From: Lawsonella clevelandensis
Lineage (GTDB): Bacteria > Actinomycetota > Actinomycetes > Mycobacteriales > Mycobacteriaceae
Assembly (NCBI RefSeq): GCF_001293125.1
Contig: NZ_CP009312.1
Location: forward strand, 1,587,447 to 1,651,446
DNA: 64,000 bases
Direction of reading: 5' to 3'
The notes below the pieces were generated by a model that was given only the letters and a program-made list of their open reading frames with translations, was not told the origin of the DNA and ran no database searches. A program made the position numbers and the translations under genes. Position 1 is the stretch's first letter. Each line of letters begins with the position of its first letter. Of the stretch, positions 32,487-43,003 are shown piece by piece.

Positions 32487-34343
32487 ATGGCGCACTTCGC
32501 AGAGACGACGTTTACTGATCCTGCCCGGATCCGTAACTTCTGCATCATTGCCCACATCGACCATGGCAAGTCCACACTGGCCGACCGCATGCTGCAGATC
32601 ACCGGTGTCGTCAACCAACGTGAAATGCGTGACCAGTACTTGGACCGCATGGACATCGAGCGGGAGCGCGGCATCACTATTAAGGCGCAGAACGTGCGTA
32701 TCCCCTGGGTGCCCAAGACAGGAACCTGTGCTGGCCAAGAGATTGTCATGCACCTCATCGACACCCCCGGGCACGTCGACTTTACCTACGAGGTTTCCCG
32801 TGCTCTCGAAGCCTGCGAAGGGGCCGTGCTGCTGGTCGACGCCGCCCAGGGTATCGAAGCGCAAACCCTTGCTAACCTCTACATGGCCATCGATAAGGAT
32901 CTGGAGATCATCCCCGTCCTTAACAAGATCGATCTGCCAGCTGCCGACCCGGATCGCTACGCCCGTGAAATCGCCCAAATTATCGGCTGCGATCCCAGCG
33001 ACGTCATTCAGGTCTCGGCAAAGTCGGGCATCGGCGTCGAAGAGCTCATGGACGTCATCGCCGAGAAAGTTCCCGCCCCGACAGGCAGCTCCAGCGGCCC
33101 CACTCGCGCCCTCATCTTCGACTCCGTCTATGACATCTACCGCGGAGTCGTCACCTACATTCGTGTGATGGACGGGGAAATCCGCCCCCGTACCAAGATT
33201 CGCATGATGTCGACTGGTGCCGTCCACGAACTCCTGGAAGTGGGCGTTATCTCGCCCGAGCCAAAACCCACCGATGGACTTGGTGCGGGAGAGGTAGGCT
33301 ACCTCATCACCGGTGTGAAAGACGTCCGTCAGTCCAAAGTGGGCGACACCGTCACCACCTTTAAAGACGGAGCAGAAGAACCCTTGGCCGGCTATGAAGA
33401 TCCAAAGCCCATGGTCTATTCCGGTCTTTATCCTATCGATGCCTCCGACTACCCCGACCTGCGCGATGCGCTAGACAAGCTGCAGCTCAATGACGCTGCC
33501 CTTACCTACGAGCCGGAGACCTCTGTGGCACTGGGCTTCGGCTTCCGCTGCGGCTTCCTCGGCCTCCTCCACATGGAGATCACCCGCGATCGTCTGCAGC
33601 GCGAGTTTGGGTTGGACCTCATCTCCACCACACCCAACGTGCACTACCGGGTTGTCACCGAAGACGGTACCGAGTACGAGGTGACAAACCCCTCCAATTG
33701 GCCGGAAGGCAAACTCCGGGAAGTCAACGAGCCCGTCGTGAGCTCCTCGATTATTGTGCCCAGCGAGTTTGTGGGCACCACCATGGAGCTGTGCCAAACC
33801 CACCGCGGTGAGTTGAAGGGCATGGATTACTTGTCTGAGACACGCGTGGAACTGCGCTACCGTCTACCCCTTGCCGAAATCATCTTCGACTTCTTCGACT
33901 CTCTGAAGTCACGGACCCGTGGATACGCCTCACTGGACTACCACGAGGACGGTGAGCAGCTGTCCGACCTGGTAAAGGTCGATATTCTATTGCAGGGCGA
34001 AGCAGTGGACGCATTCTCCGCTATTGTCCACAAGGATTATGCCTCCACCTACGGCAATATGATGACGAAGAAACTGCGAGCCCTCATCCCCCGACAGCAG
34101 TTCGAAGTGCCTATTCAGGCAGCAGTCGGCTCGCGCATTATTGCCCGCGAGAATATCCGCGCCATCCGCAAGGACGTCTTGGCCAAGTGCTACGGCGGCG
34201 ACATTTCCCGTAAGCGCAAGCTGCTGGAAAAGCAGAAGGAGGGCAAGAAGCGGATGAAGACCATCGGCCGCGTAGACGTGCCGCAGGAAGCCTTCATCGC
34301 AGCTCTCTCCGCCGACGCAGAAAGCGACAAGAAAAAGAACTAG
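32487..34343 (+). CDS. lepA: Elongation factor 4 (LepA)
   Basis: Translational GTPase that acts on 30S assembly and back-translocation. About 618 residues. G1 [10 protein letters not shown]2 GITIKAQ, G3 DTPGHVDF and G4 NKIDLP are visible, then domain II, the EF-G-like domains and the LepA-specific C-terminus ([22 protein letters not shown]). ATG 32487 is chosen; an in-frame TTG at 32475 would add four residues, but GAAAGG (32468-32473) would then be one base away. Divergent from the PemK-like gene. Confidence 0.97.
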   Translation: MAHFAETTFTDPARIRNFCIIAHIDHGKSTLADRMLQITGVVNQREMRDQYLDRMDIERERGITIKAQNVRIPWVPKTGTCAGQEIVMHLIDTPGHVDFTYEVSRALEACEGAVLLVDAAQGIEAQTLANLYMAIDKDLEIIPVLNKIDLPAADPDRYAREIAQIIGCDPSDVIQVSAKSGIGVEELMDVIAEKVPAPTGSSSGPTRALIFDSVYDIYRGVVTYIRVMDGEIRPRTKIRMMSTGAVHELLEVGVISPEPKPTDGLGAGEVGYLITGVKDVRQSKVGDTVTTFKDGAEEPLAGYEDPKPMVYSGLYPIDASDYPDLRDALDKLQLNDAALTYEPETSVALGFGFRCGFLGLLHMEITRDRLQREFGLDLISTTPNVHYRVVTEDGTEYEVTNPSNWPEGKLREVNEPVVSSSIIVPSEFVGTTMELCQTHRGELKGMDYLSETRVELRYRLPLAEIIFDFFDSLKSRTRGYASLDYHEDGEQLSDLVKVDILLQGEAVDAFSAIVHKDYASTYGNMMTKKLRALIPRQQFEVPIQAAVGSRIIARENIRAIRKDVLAKCYGGDISRKRKLLEKQKEGKKRMKTIGRVDVPQEAFIAALSADAESDKKKN

Positions 34344-34379
34344 CTTCACAGGGACGCTAGCTCCTCGAGAGGCATACCT

Positions 34380-35936
34380 CTAACTAAGTCCCCACGTACT
34401 CCGGGCAGCCCGATAGCAGTCCATTTCCACATGGGGTTTCTCATCCCACACCATGCAGACACGCGTCGTCTCGTTATAGGTGGGCCATCCCGGGTTACCG
34501 TCGGCAATGAAGTGCTGTAGCGCACTATGCATGAGATCTGCGGTAGTTTGCCCGGCGGCATCATCTAATACTGCAGCAGTCGGATCACTAGGATCAGTTG
34601 TGGTGACGGGGCCCACTACGTTGTTGGCAGTCTTTGCCCCGAGCGTGCCAAACCATATGGGGAGGTCTGCGCAGTGGGCAGCCCCTTGCCGACCTGGCCA
34701 ACGATAGTCATAGACCCAGGTGCGGGACTCTTCAGCCGGTTGGTCAAGGACGCGCCCTTCAATCGCGGTGGCGACAGTAGCTCGAATCATGGTGTCAGAC
34801 ATGACGGCCCCCACGCGGCCTTCGTGGATGTCGTCGTGGTGAGCGGCAATCACACTGTTTCTCCGGCTGGGATCCACGCCCGCCGTGGAGAGAGAAATTT
34901 CCACGCCCAGTCGGGAGAGCAGCTTCAGTGCACCGTTAAAAGTGACTGAATCGAACTCTTCCGAGGTGGATCCAATGAGCATTGGATAGTGCTGGAAAAG
35001 GGCACTGTCAGCCGCGTCAGTCAGGGACTGCGGCTGGGTAGCCTTATCGCGCACCGGGTAAAAGGGGAGACCGAGTGGGTTGCTGCGCCGCATCCGGAGG
35101 GAGAGCTTCTCCATCTTCTGCAGCGGCCATTGTGACAGTGCATCGGCCGTGAAAGTTCGGAATGGCATTGCGCGGCGAGCCGCCTTAACGATCCCCTTTG
35201 CACCCCCGTCTGCGGGGAGACGGACGAACGCGGGTGAGCATGAAAATACCTGCTGGAAAAGTCCCTGAGCGGCAGGATTCGAAGCCAGGCAGAGAGCGCT
35301 TGTGCCACCCGCAGACTGGCCTCCAATAGTGACACGCTGGGGGTCGCCACCGAATGCGGAGATATTCCGCTGCACCCATTGGAGGGCGGCTAGCTGGTCG
35401 AGCATACCGCGGTTCTGGGGTGCATCCGGCAGTGGCAGCCAGCCTTCCGCATCGAGCCGATAGTTGATGGTGACCACGATGACGCCGGCGGCGGTGAACT
35501 TCGCACCGTCCCACCAGTCACAGGCATTTTCGCCCACAATGAAGCTGCCGCCATGAATCCACACAAAGACGGGGAGCGGATGCGCTAGCGGAAGTTTGCC
35601 CGGTTGGGGGAGAGCATCTTTGGGCGCGTAGATCGTGAGATTGAGCTTTTCTGCGCCGGGCCGTACCACCTCTGGGATGGTGGGGTTGGGTGTGGTGGAG
35701 AAGTCTTGGGCGGTGGAACCGGGGGCGGTGCAGTCGCGAATGCCATCCCAGGGCAGTGGTGGCTCGGGTTTGGCAAAGCGGGAAATGCCGGAGAGGGGAG
35801 CAGCGTAGGGGATGCTGTAGAAGACCACGTCGTGGGTGCGGTCAAGCCCTTGGACCTGCCCGGACCGGGTGGTGACAACAAAGGGGGAAGGGACTCCACG
35901 TGGAGAGGTCACAGTAGTGGTGTCGTTTTCAGCCAT
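34380..35936 (-). CDS. Type B carboxylesterase/lipase
   Basis: 518-residue alpha/beta hydrolase of the carboxylesterase family. The oxyanion-hole motif WIHGGSF is near 126-132, the nucleophile Ser208 is in GGQSAGG, the acidic residue region is in TSEEFDSVTFN, and a candidate His is in AAHCADLPIWFG. There is no signal peptide, so it is predicted to be cytoplasmic. The substrate is unknown; homologues hydrolyse short-chain esters. It is a single gene on the reverse strand between lepA and the M3 peptidase, converging on lepA. Confidence 0.88.
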   Translation of the reverse strand: MAENDTTTVTSPRGVPSPFVVTTRSGQVQGLDRTHDVVFYSIPYAAPLSGISRFAKPEPPLPWDGIRDCTAPGSTAQDFSTTPNPTIPEVVRPGAEKLNLTIYAPKDALPQPGKLPLAHPLPVFVWIHGGSFIVGENACDWWDGAKFTAAGVIVVTINYRLDAEGWLPLPDAPQNRGMLDQLAALQWVQRNISAFGGDPQRVTIGGQSAGGTSALCLASNPAAQGLFQQVFSCSPAFVRLPADGGAKGIVKAARRAMPFRTFTADALSQWPLQKMEKLSLRMRRSNPLGLPFYPVRDKATQPQSLTDAADSALFQHYPMLIGSTSEEFDSVTFNGALKLLSRLGVEISLSTAGVDPSRRNSVIAAHHDDIHEGRVGAVMSDTMIRATVATAIEGRVLDQPAEESRTWVYDYRWPGRQGAAHCADLPIWFGTLGAKTANNVVGPVTTTDPSDPTAAVLDDAAGQTTADLMHSALQHFIADGNPGWPTYNETTRVCMVWDEKPHVEMDCYRAARSTWGLS

Positions 35937-36064
35937 AATCCGAGGTTACCTTGTCCTCGCTAAGATAGAACCCACAACCATGCCACGATGCGGCTTTCCT
36001 GGCTGCTGCCAGAGTCTCGAGCCGAGGCGTGAACAACAACCCGAGACAACGAGAAAGGTGTGCT

Positions 36065-38143
36065 GTGTCCACTGCTAACCCGCTGTTGGCCCCCTCCACG
36101 CTGCCCTACGGTTTGCCTGACTTTTCCGTTATTCGCGACGAGCATGTGATGCCGGCACTGGAAGAGGCACTACGCCGCCATAGTGTTGAAATCGCAGCTA
36201 TTGCGGACTCTCCGGATGCCCCTACCGCCGCTAATACGGTGGTGGCCTTGGAACGAAGTGGGCAGGACCTTGCCCGTGTCTTGGGGTATTTCTTTACGGT
36301 GGCAGGTGCTGATGCGACGGATGAGCGGCTGCGAATGGAAGCGGAGATCGCCCCGCTTATCGCCCAGCACTCTGACGACATGTATATGAATCCGCAGCTT
36401 TTCCGCCGTATTGATGCTGTGTTCCAGGCGTTGCCAGAGAGCCTGGGGAGGATTGAGGTGAAGGGCCAGGTAACAGCAGCGCAGTTGGATGCGGAGACGG
36501 TGGCGTTGGTGCAGCGTTATCACGACCTTTTCCTGCGCCATGGGGCAGGCCTTGCCGAGGAGGCGCAGGCTCGGATCCGGGAGATTAATGCCGAGCTGTC
36601 TCAGCTGTCTTCAGAGTTCGGCGACAACTTGCTCACGGATACGCAGCTACGAGCCGTCCACATCACGGAGGAATCCGAACTTGCGGGTGTAGCCGACGCG
36701 CAGAAGTCCTTCTTCGCTGAAACTGCCCGTGCCGCAGGAAAGACGGGTTGGCTTGTCCCCCTGGGGTTGCCGACTGCTCAACCTATTCTCGAACAATTGT
36801 CTGATCCAGCTGTACGTGCTCGCGTGTATGAGGCCTCTTTACAGCGTGGTGGTAGGCGCAGCGAGCAGATAGCACACCGTATGGCGGTGCTTCGGGCGGA
36901 AAAGGCGACACTGTTTGGCTACCACACGTTTGCGGAATTCGTCATTTCCGACGAAACAGCAGGCACCCCGGAGGCTGCGCTGGAGCTTCTTTCTGATCTC
37001 GCTCCGGCAGCAGTCCGAAACGCGGAGAGTGAACGGAAAGACCTCGTGGCGATGGCGGAAGCGGCTGGGGATACTAGCTTTACCGCTGCAGACTGGCCGT
37101 ACTACGCAGAGAAAGTACGAGCCGCCCACTATGCCCTCGATAGCGCCATGCTTAAACCCTATTTTCGCCTGCAGAGTGTGGTGGAGAAGGGCGTCTTTCG
37201 GGCTGCGGAAACGCTTTATGGGTTACGCATTGTGAAACGCTCCGACTTAGTGGGCTACACCCCGGATACGGATGTGTGGGAAGTGACGGATGCGGAAACG
37301 GGGGAGGGGATTGCGCTGTTGCTCACCGATTACTTTACACGCCCGACAAAGCGGGGTGGCGCCTGGATGAATAGCATCGTTGACCAGAACTATCTCCTGG
37401 GGCAGAAACCCATTATCATTAACGTTCTCAACCTCACTCCTGCCCCTGCCGGTGAGGAGGTTCTTCTGACCCTTGACGAGGTAGAGACCCTCTTCCACGA
37501 GTTTGGCCACGCCCTGCATGGGATGCTCAGCTCGGTGGTCTATCCGCTCTTCTCTGGGACAAATGTGCCGCGGGATTTTGTGGAGTTTCCCTCCCAGTTC
37601 AATGAGATGTGGACTCTGCACGAGGACACGCTGCCGGTCTATGCCCACAGCGCAGCGGGGGAGACTATCCCCAGCGAGCTGGTTCAGAAAGTGCGAGCCG
37701 CACAGCAGTTCGGACAGGGTTTTGCGACGGTGGAGTACTTGGCTGCCTGCATTATTGATATGGCATGGCACACTCTCACCCATGCGGAGGCTCTCGCTTT
37801 AGGTGACGACCTGGATGTGGCAGCTTTCGAACGTGCTGCCCTGCAGCGGGCGGGACTGTTAGTGGACGGTGTTGCACCGCGCTACCGCACTCGCTACTAC
37901 CAGCACATTTTTAGTAATGGATATTCAGCTGGCTACTACAGCTATCTGTGGTCCGAAGTGTTGGATGCAGATACGGTGGACTGGTTCAACGAACAGGGTG
38001 GGTTGGTGCCGGAGGCGGGCCGCCGTTTCCGGGAGAAGATTCTCTCCCGTGGCGGGGCAATCGACTACATGGCGGCTTACCGGGACTTCCGGGGTCGTGA
38101 TAAGGATGTCACTCCACTGTTGCGACGCCGGGGTTTAGTCTAA
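36065..38143 (+). CDS. dcp: M3-family zinc metallopeptidase (peptidyl-dipeptidase Dcp-like)
   Basis: Cytoplasmic oligopeptidase of 692 residues. The zinc site HEFGH is at 478-482 in LFHEFGHALHGML, followed by the downstream Glu-containing helix region and FPSQFNEMWTLHEDTL. The C-terminal YYQHIFSNGYSAGYYSYLWSE carries the Tyr/His residues that bind the peptide carbonyl. GTG 36065 is preceded by AGAAAGG at 6-base spacing, so it is taken over the in-frame upstream start at 36029. It degrades short peptides, probably downstream of Clp proteolysis. Confidence 0.93.
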   Translation: MSTANPLLAPSTLPYGLPDFSVIRDEHVMPALEEALRRHSVEIAAIADSPDAPTAANTVVALERSGQDLARVLGYFFTVAGADATDERLRMEAEIAPLIAQHSDDMYMNPQLFRRIDAVFQALPESLGRIEVKGQVTAAQLDAETVALVQRYHDLFLRHGAGLAEEAQARIREINAELSQLSSEFGDNLLTDTQLRAVHITEESELAGVADAQKSFFAETARAAGKTGWLVPLGLPTAQPILEQLSDPAVRARVYEASLQRGGRRSEQIAHRMAVLRAEKATLFGYHTFAEFVISDETAGTPEAALELLSDLAPAAVRNAESERKDLVAMAEAAGDTSFTAADWPYYAEKVRAAHYALDSAMLKPYFRLQSVVEKGVFRAAETLYGLRIVKRSDLVGYTPDTDVWEVTDAETGEGIALLLTDYFTRPTKRGGAWMNSIVDQNYLLGQKPIIINVLNLTPAPAGEEVLLTLDEVETLFHEFGHALHGMLSSVVYPLFSGTNVPRDFVEFPSQFNEMWTLHEDTLPVYAHSAAGETIPSELVQKVRAAQQFGQGFATVEYLAACIIDMAWHTLTHAEALALGDDLDVAAFERAALQRAGLLVDGVAPRYRTRYYQHIFSNGYSAGYYSYLWSEVLDADTVDWFNEQGGLVPEAGRRFREKILSRGGAIDYMAAYRDFRGRDKDVTPLLRRRGLV

Positions 38144-38261
38144 GAGACCCGCTCATGGTGCTCATCAACTACCCTAAAGAGGAGAACCGCAAAGGTAAGC
38201 GGGAGGCAAAGCGCCAGCTGTGTGCTGGGGTCTGCAACGGATAACGATCAGGAGGTGGCGA

Positions 38262-38543
38262 ATGGAACGGTTCATTGACTGGACTAACACGGTGGCGTCC
38301 TGGTTTGTGGACCTGCCGGTGGGGTGGCAGATGTTTTTCGCGCTCCTCATCCTCATTCCCATCTGCTTGGTTATCGCCAAGTTTCTGTTGCTGCCGATTA
38401 TTGATGCCGTACAGAATGCGTATCGCCGACGGGTAGATGTCCACAATGTCATCGAACCTGCGGTTGTTGAGAATGTTGATGAGAGTGCTACTACTGCTGC
38501 GGGCGTTGCAGCGGACGGCACAGCCCACTCGGATAGCCGGTGA
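38262..38543 (+). CDS. Small single-helix membrane protein
   Basis: 93 residues. An amphipathic start MERFIDWTNTVASWFVDLP, one hydrophobic helix (about 22-46, MFFALLILIPICLVIAKFLLL), a basic RRR anchor and an acidic tail. A perfect AGGAGGTG ribosome-binding site (38250-38257) supports ATG 38262. The TGA overlaps the hemW GTG (GTGA), so the two are translationally coupled. I do not know its function; similar short proteins precede hemW in actinobacteria. Confidence 0.8.
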   Translation: MERFIDWTNTVASWFVDLPVGWQMFFALLILIPICLVIAKFLLLPIIDAVQNAYRRRVDVHNVIEPAVVENVDESATTAAGVAADGTAHSDSR

Positions 38544-39784
38544 CTATGCCGTCGTCTGCCCACACACCGACGGACGCTCCTACCCCACAGGTTCCGTGGG
38601 AGTGTGTCGATCGACAGGCTCTCGCCACCCGGCCCTTTGGCATCTATCTTCACGTCCCTTTTTGCACGTCGCGCTGCGGCTACTGTGATTTCAATACGTA
38701 CGCACTCCACACTTTTCCCGCTGGTCCTACCGGAGACCCCATCACCACTTGGGCAGACCAGTTGTGCCATGAGATACGCCTGGGGGCACAGTTATTGGCA
38801 GACCGGGGGGTAACGCCACCTCCTGCGAGCACAGTGTTTTTCGGGGGAGGTACGCCCAGTCTTCTTGGAGATCGTCTTCCCGCAATTTTGGCAGTGGTGC
38901 GGGAGTGTTGTGGGATCGCGCCAGGGGCAGAGATCACAAGTGAGGCCAACCCGGAAAGTACCTCGCCGGAACTGTTCGAATGCTGGCGGAAGGCGGGGGT
39001 TAATCGGCTCTCCCTCGGTATGCAGTCCAGCTCTCCGCAGGTGCTGGCGCTCCTCGACCGGAATCACGACCCAACCCGAGCGGTTTCCGCCATTCGGGAG
39101 GCGCAGGCTGTTGGTTTTGAGCACCTCAACCTCGATCTTATTTACGGTACCCCTGGGGAGACTGCAGACGATGTGACTCGCAGTGTAGAGACGGTGGTGG
39201 AGACCGGGGTCGATCATGTGTCCGCCTACGCGTTAACTGTTGAACCCGGAACTGCCCTTTTCCGCAAGATCGTACGCGGCGAGATTGCGCCGGTGGATGA
39301 GGATGTGCAAGCGGACCGCTACTATCAGATTGATGCGGCGCTGCAGCAGGCTGGCTTTGCCTGGTATGAAGTGTCCAACTGGGCACGTTCGCATGAGGCG
39401 CGCTGCCGGCACAACCTGGGCTATTGGGAGGGTGGGAACTGGTGGGCTGCTGGCCCGGGAGCACATGGCTATCTGGGTGGTGTGCGGTGGAGTATCCGCA
39501 AAAATCCCCGTAGCTATGGGGCGTTGTTGGCCCACGGCATTTACCCAGCTGACTGGTGCGAGGTATTGACGGCGGAAGAACTGCGGGAAGAGACCATCAT
39601 GTTGCGACTTCGGGTGCGTGATGGGTTGCACCGTAGTGTGCTCACCCCTGCACAAGCGCAGGTGGCTGCCACGGCGGTAGGAGATGGTCTGGCAACGTGG
39701 GAGGGAGAGTACCTGGTCCTGACAACGCGGGGACGGTTGCTGGCCGATGGTGTGATTGGAGACTTGCTTCTCGTAGACGACTAG
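38540..39784 (+). CDS. hemW: Radical SAM protein HemW (heme chaperone)
   Basis: 414 residues. The radical-SAM cluster motif CTSRCGYC has Cys42, Cys46 and Cys49 (C-X3-C-X2-C), then [10 protein letters not shown] and the [18 protein letters not shown] segment, and a HemN-type C-terminal domain ([12 protein letters not shown]). The fourth Cys of true coproporphyrinogen dehydrogenases (C-X3-C-X2-C-X-C) is replaced by Phe50-Asn (YCDFN), which fits HemW, a heme-trafficking protein, rather than HemN. It starts at GTG 38540, overlapping the small membrane protein; ATG 38546 is an alternative. hrcA follows after the CIRCE element. Confidence 0.9.
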   Translation: MTMPSSAHTPTDAPTPQVPWECVDRQALATRPFGIYLHVPFCTSRCGYCDFNTYALHTFPAGPTGDPITTWADQLCHEIRLGAQLLADRGVTPPPASTVFFGGGTPSLLGDRLPAILAVVRECCGIAPGAEITSEANPESTSPELFECWRKAGVNRLSLGMQSSSPQVLALLDRNHDPTRAVSAIREAQAVGFEHLNLDLIYGTPGETADDVTRSVETVVETGVDHVSAYALTVEPGTALFRKIVRGEIAPVDEDVQADRYYQIDAALQQAGFAWYEVSNWARSHEARCRHNLGYWEGGNWWAAGPGAHGYLGGVRWSIRKNPRSYGALLAHGIYPADWCEVLTAEELREETIMLRLRVRDGLHRSVLTPAQAQVAATAVGDGLATWEGEYLVLTTRGRLLADGVIGDLLLVDD

Positions 39785-39824
39785 GCCCCGGGGGGAGGCG
39801 GCGAGGACACCCTACTGCATTAAA

Positions 39825-39851
39825 CTGGCACTTAACGTCTGAGAGTGCCAG
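39825..39851 (+). promoter_or_regulatory. CIRCE operator upstream of hrcA
   Basis: CTGGCACTT (39825-39833), a 9-base spacer, then GAGTGCCAG (39843-39851). Eight of nine positions pair, matching the CIRCE pattern TTGGCACTC-N9-GAGTGCCAA of HrcA-regulated genes. It lies 64 bases before the hrcA start, so hrcA and probably dnaJ are autoregulated. Confidence 0.9.
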
Positions 39852-39915
39852 AATTGGGGTAGACGGCATTATTGACACGCGGAACCCCGCATCTCTTCAC
39901 CACAAAGGAGGCCCC

Positions 39916-40956
39916 ATGGCACGTGCAGATGAACGCCGCCTCAAAGTCCTCCGCGCTATCGTCACCGACTTCGTTGCCTCGCACGAACCCGTCGGCTCCA
40001 AAGCCCTTGTGGAGAAGTACCAACTCGGCGTCTCCAGTGCCACCATTCGCAACGATATGGCCGTACTCGAAGCCCAAGGTTACATCACCCAACCCCACCC
40101 CTCATCCGGGCGAGTACCCACCGAAAAGGGCTACCGAGAATTCGTCGACAACATCGAGCAGATCAAACCGCTCTCCCGCGCCGAACGTACCGCCATCCGC
40201 CGATTCCTCGACAACTCCATCAGCATCGACGATGTCCTCAACCGTGGTATCCGTCTCCTCAGTCAACTCACGCAACAAGTCGCCGTCATCCAATACCCCA
40301 CCCTGCACTGTGCCAGCGTGCAGCACGTGGAAATCATACAGATGGCCGACCGACGCGTCCTCGTCGTCATCATCACAGACCGAGGGCGAGTTGACCAACG
40401 CATCGTGGAATTCGATCGGGACCTCACCCCCGACGCCGTTACCACCCTCCAGCAGGAGTTCATCACTGCTCTCAAATGCCGTACTCTCAGCGAAGCCTCC
40501 ACCGCAGTTGCCGCGCTTCTCGCCGACCCACACCACCCCTATGCCAAGGAACTCGCCCGCGCCGGGCATATTATTCTTGACACCCTTGTCGAACACCCCG
40601 AAGAACGGCTCCTCCTCGGAGGGACTTCCCATCTCACTCGGCATGCTTCAAGCTTCCACGGCTCATTACAAGAACTCCTCGACGCACTGGAAGAACAAGT
40701 TGTCATTCTGAAACTGCTCAACAGTGCAGCTACCAACCCACTTGGGGACCCCCACGCCGTCACCGTTCGCATTGGGGAAGAAACCCACCTGGAACATATT
40801 CACGGGACCTCCGTGGTCTCTACCACCTACGGTACAGATGACTCTGTCTTCGGAGGTTTGGGAGTCATCGGACCCACCAGAATGGACTACCTCACCAACA
40901 TTGCGGCGGTATCCGCAGTCGCCCGGTACATAGGAGAAATTCTCGCCGGACACTAG
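39916..40956 (+). CDS. hrcA: Heat-inducible transcription repressor HrcA
   Basis: 346 residues. The N-terminal winged helix holds [39 protein letters not shown], the strongest HrcA signature. The rest is the GAF-like dimer domain ending [11 protein letters not shown]. It represses chaperone genes through CIRCE, and one such site lies just upstream at 39825-39851. The ribosome-binding site AAAGGAGG (39904-39911) places the start at ATG 39916; an in-frame start at 39697 would overlap hemW. It forms an operon with dnaJ. Confidence 0.97.
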   Translation: MARADERRLKVLRAIVTDFVASHEPVGSKALVEKYQLGVSSATIRNDMAVLEAQGYITQPHPSSGRVPTEKGYREFVDNIEQIKPLSRAERTAIRRFLDNSISIDDVLNRGIRLLSQLTQQVAVIQYPTLHCASVQHVEIIQMADRRVLVVIITDRGRVDQRIVEFDRDLTPDAVTTLQQEFITALKCRTLSEASTAVAALLADPHHPYAKELARAGHIILDTLVEHPEERLLLGGTSHLTRHASSFHGSLQELLDALEEQVVILKLLNSAATNPLGDPHAVTVRIGEETHLEHIHGTSVVSTTYGTDDSVFGGLGVIGPTRMDYLTNIAAVSAVARYIGEILAGH

Positions 40957-41048
40957 ACCACACCAGCCGCCTGCTGTCTGGCTCCACCGGACACACCCCA
41001 GCCACCTGCCCCTGCTCCACTACAGATATACACGAAGGATTGTTCCTC

Positions 41049-42206
41049 TTGGCTTTGGACTATTACGGCCTCCTCGGCGTAGACCAGGACGCCACAACCC
41101 GCGACATCAAGAGTGCCTACCGCAAACTCGCTCGTGAACTGCACCCGGACATCAACCCATCCGAGGAAGCAGCAGAGAAGTTCAAGCAGGTCACCACCGC
41201 CTACGAAGTACTCTCGGACCCCGAAAAGCGGCGTATCGTCGACATGGGCGGAGACCCCCTCGGACAGCCCAATGGCGGCGGGTTCGGCGGCGGGTTCGGC
41301 GGGTTTGGCGGCGGAAGCATGGGAGACATTTTCGACGCCGTCTTCAACATGGCCGGTATGGGTGGTATGCGCGGAGGTGGAGCCGAACGACGCTCCCGCG
41401 TCCAACCAGGCAGTGACTCTCTCACCCGCCTTCAGCTCACCCTCGAAGAGTGCTTCCGGGGTGGCCTCCAGGATCTTGACGTCACCACCTATGTCCTCTG
41501 CCCCGACTGCCAAGGCACCGGATCAGAATCCGGAGCCCAGCCCGAAACCTGCCCCCACTGTGGCGGCACCGGCCAAATTCAAGACGTTCAACAGTCCTTC
41601 CTCGGGCAAATCGTCACCACCCACGCCTGCCCTCACTGTGGCGGCACCGGACAGATCATTGCCGACCCCTGCCGCACCTGTGACGGCGGTGGACGCGTCC
41701 GTCGCAACCGCACCGTCACTGTCAAGGTTCCGGCAGGTGTGGGGAGTGGAATGCGTATCCGCCTGGTGTCCCAAGGTGACGTGGGCCCCGGTGGTGGCCC
41801 CGCCGGAGACCTCTACGTAGAAGTTCAGCAAAAACCCCACCCTGTCTTCACCCGTGAGGGGGACGACCTACACTGCAACGTGTCTGTCTCGATGGTCGAT
41901 GCCGCCCTCGGCTGCGAAGTCGACCTCGATATGCCTGATGGCGAGGTTTACACCGTCCGTATCCCGGCTGGCACTCAGCCGGGAGCCGTCCGCCGTGAGC
42001 ACGGTAAAGGTATGCCCAATGTGCGGACCGGTCGCCGGGGCAACCTCGTCGTGTTCGTCAACGTCACTATCCCCAAAGACCTCGACGATGAGGAAACCGC
42101 CGCTTTGCAGACGCTCCGCCGTCTCCAAAAGGACGGTGCGCGCGTGCTCTCCGAAGATGACGACGACAACCTGTTCAGCCGTTTGAAGCAAGCCTTCCAG
42201 CGTTAG
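41049..42206 (+). CDS. dnaJ: Chaperone protein DnaJ (DnaJ2 type)
   Basis: DnaK co-chaperone of about 385 residues. J domain with the HPD motif ([10 protein letters not shown]), a Gly/Phe-rich linker, four zinc repeats ([16 protein letters not shown] twice, CRTCDGGG) and the C-terminal substrate domains. TTG 41049 is the best start: the encoded [11 protein letters not shown] matches the family N-terminus, and CGAAGGA (41033-41039) is about 9 bases upstream. In relatives the hrcA-linked copy is the second DnaJ. Confidence 0.95.
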   Translation: MALDYYGLLGVDQDATTRDIKSAYRKLARELHPDINPSEEAAEKFKQVTTAYEVLSDPEKRRIVDMGGDPLGQPNGGGFGGGFGGFGGGSMGDIFDAVFNMAGMGGMRGGGAERRSRVQPGSDSLTRLQLTLEECFRGGLQDLDVTTYVLCPDCQGTGSESGAQPETCPHCGGTGQIQDVQQSFLGQIVTTHACPHCGGTGQIIADPCRTCDGGGRVRRNRTVTVKVPAGVGSGMRIRLVSQGDVGPGGGPAGDLYVEVQQKPHPVFTREGDDLHCNVSVSMVDAALGCEVDLDMPDGEVYTVRIPAGTQPGAVRREHGKGMPNVRTGRRGNLVVFVNVTIPKDLDDEETAALQTLRRLQKDGARVLSEDDDDNLFSRLKQAFQR

Positions 42207-42230
42207 TAACGAGCAGGTTAGGATAGCTTT

Positions 42231-42986
42231 ATGAGTCTCCCCGTATTCCGCATCGACCCAGCCGATATGAATGCTGAACCCGGCGCCATTCTTACTTTGG
42301 AGGGTGCCGAAGGCCGGCATGCGGTGACAGTGAAACGCCTTCGCGTGGGGGAGAAGTTTATGATTGGTGATGGTGCCGGCACCCTCGCCGTCTGCCGTGT
42401 CACTGACATTGATGGCAAAGACGCCCTGCACGCTACTGTTGACGGGGTCAAAAACGTGTCCCGGCAAAAGCCCGCCGTCACTATCGTTCAAGGCATCCCC
42501 AAAGGTGACGCTGCTGACCTAGCGGTCGATCTGGCTACCGAGGCAGGCGTCGACCGCATCATTCCCTGGCAAGCGGAGCGTTGCATCGCCCAATGGAGTG
42601 GTTCCAAGAAGGAGAAAGGTCGGGCGAAATGGCAGAAGACTGCCATCGAAGCCGCCAAGCAATCCCGTCGAGCCTGGGACCCAGAAGTAACCCCAGTGGC
42701 CGCGCTCGATGACATTGCGAAGCTGGTGTCCGAGACGCAGAAAGCTAGTGGTGTTGTCGCAATTCTGCATGAATCTGCCCGGGTGAAGTTCTCCAGCCTG
42801 CCCTTCAATCGCGCCAAGAGCATCGTCCTCATCGTCGGGCCAGAAGGCGGTCTCACCAAAGAGGAGATCACTGCGTTGGAAACCGCGGGCGGGCAATCCG
42901 TCATTATGGGGCCTACCGTTTTGCGGAGTGCCGTTGCCGGCGCAGTCGCGTTGGGGGCGATGGGAGTCCTCACGGAGCGCTGGTAG
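42231..42986 (+). CDS. rsmE: 16S rRNA (uracil-1498-N3)-methyltransferase
   Basis: 251 residues of the SPOUT class. The N-terminal PUA-like domain begins with MSLPVFRIDPADM and GAEGRHAVTVKRLRVGE. The C-terminal knot shows LIVGPEGGLTKEEI and the VIMGPTVLRSAVAGAVALGAM motif that binds SAM. ATG 42231 follows dnaJ by 24 bases, with AGGTTAGG upstream. It methylates U1498 in the decoding site. The order hrcA-dnaJ-rsmE-phoH is conserved in Mycobacteriales. Confidence 0.95.
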   Translation: MSLPVFRIDPADMNAEPGAILTLEGAEGRHAVTVKRLRVGEKFMIGDGAGTLAVCRVTDIDGKDALHATVDGVKNVSRQKPAVTIVQGIPKGDAADLAVDLATEAGVDRIIPWQAERCIAQWSGSKKEKGRAKWQKTAIEAAKQSRRAWDPEVTPVAALDDIAKLVSETQKASGVVAILHESARVKFSSLPFNRAKSIVLIVGPEGGLTKEEITALETAGGQSVIMGPTVLRSAVAGAVALGAMGVLTERW

Positions 42987-43003
42987 CAAGGTAAGCTAAG
43001 GTT

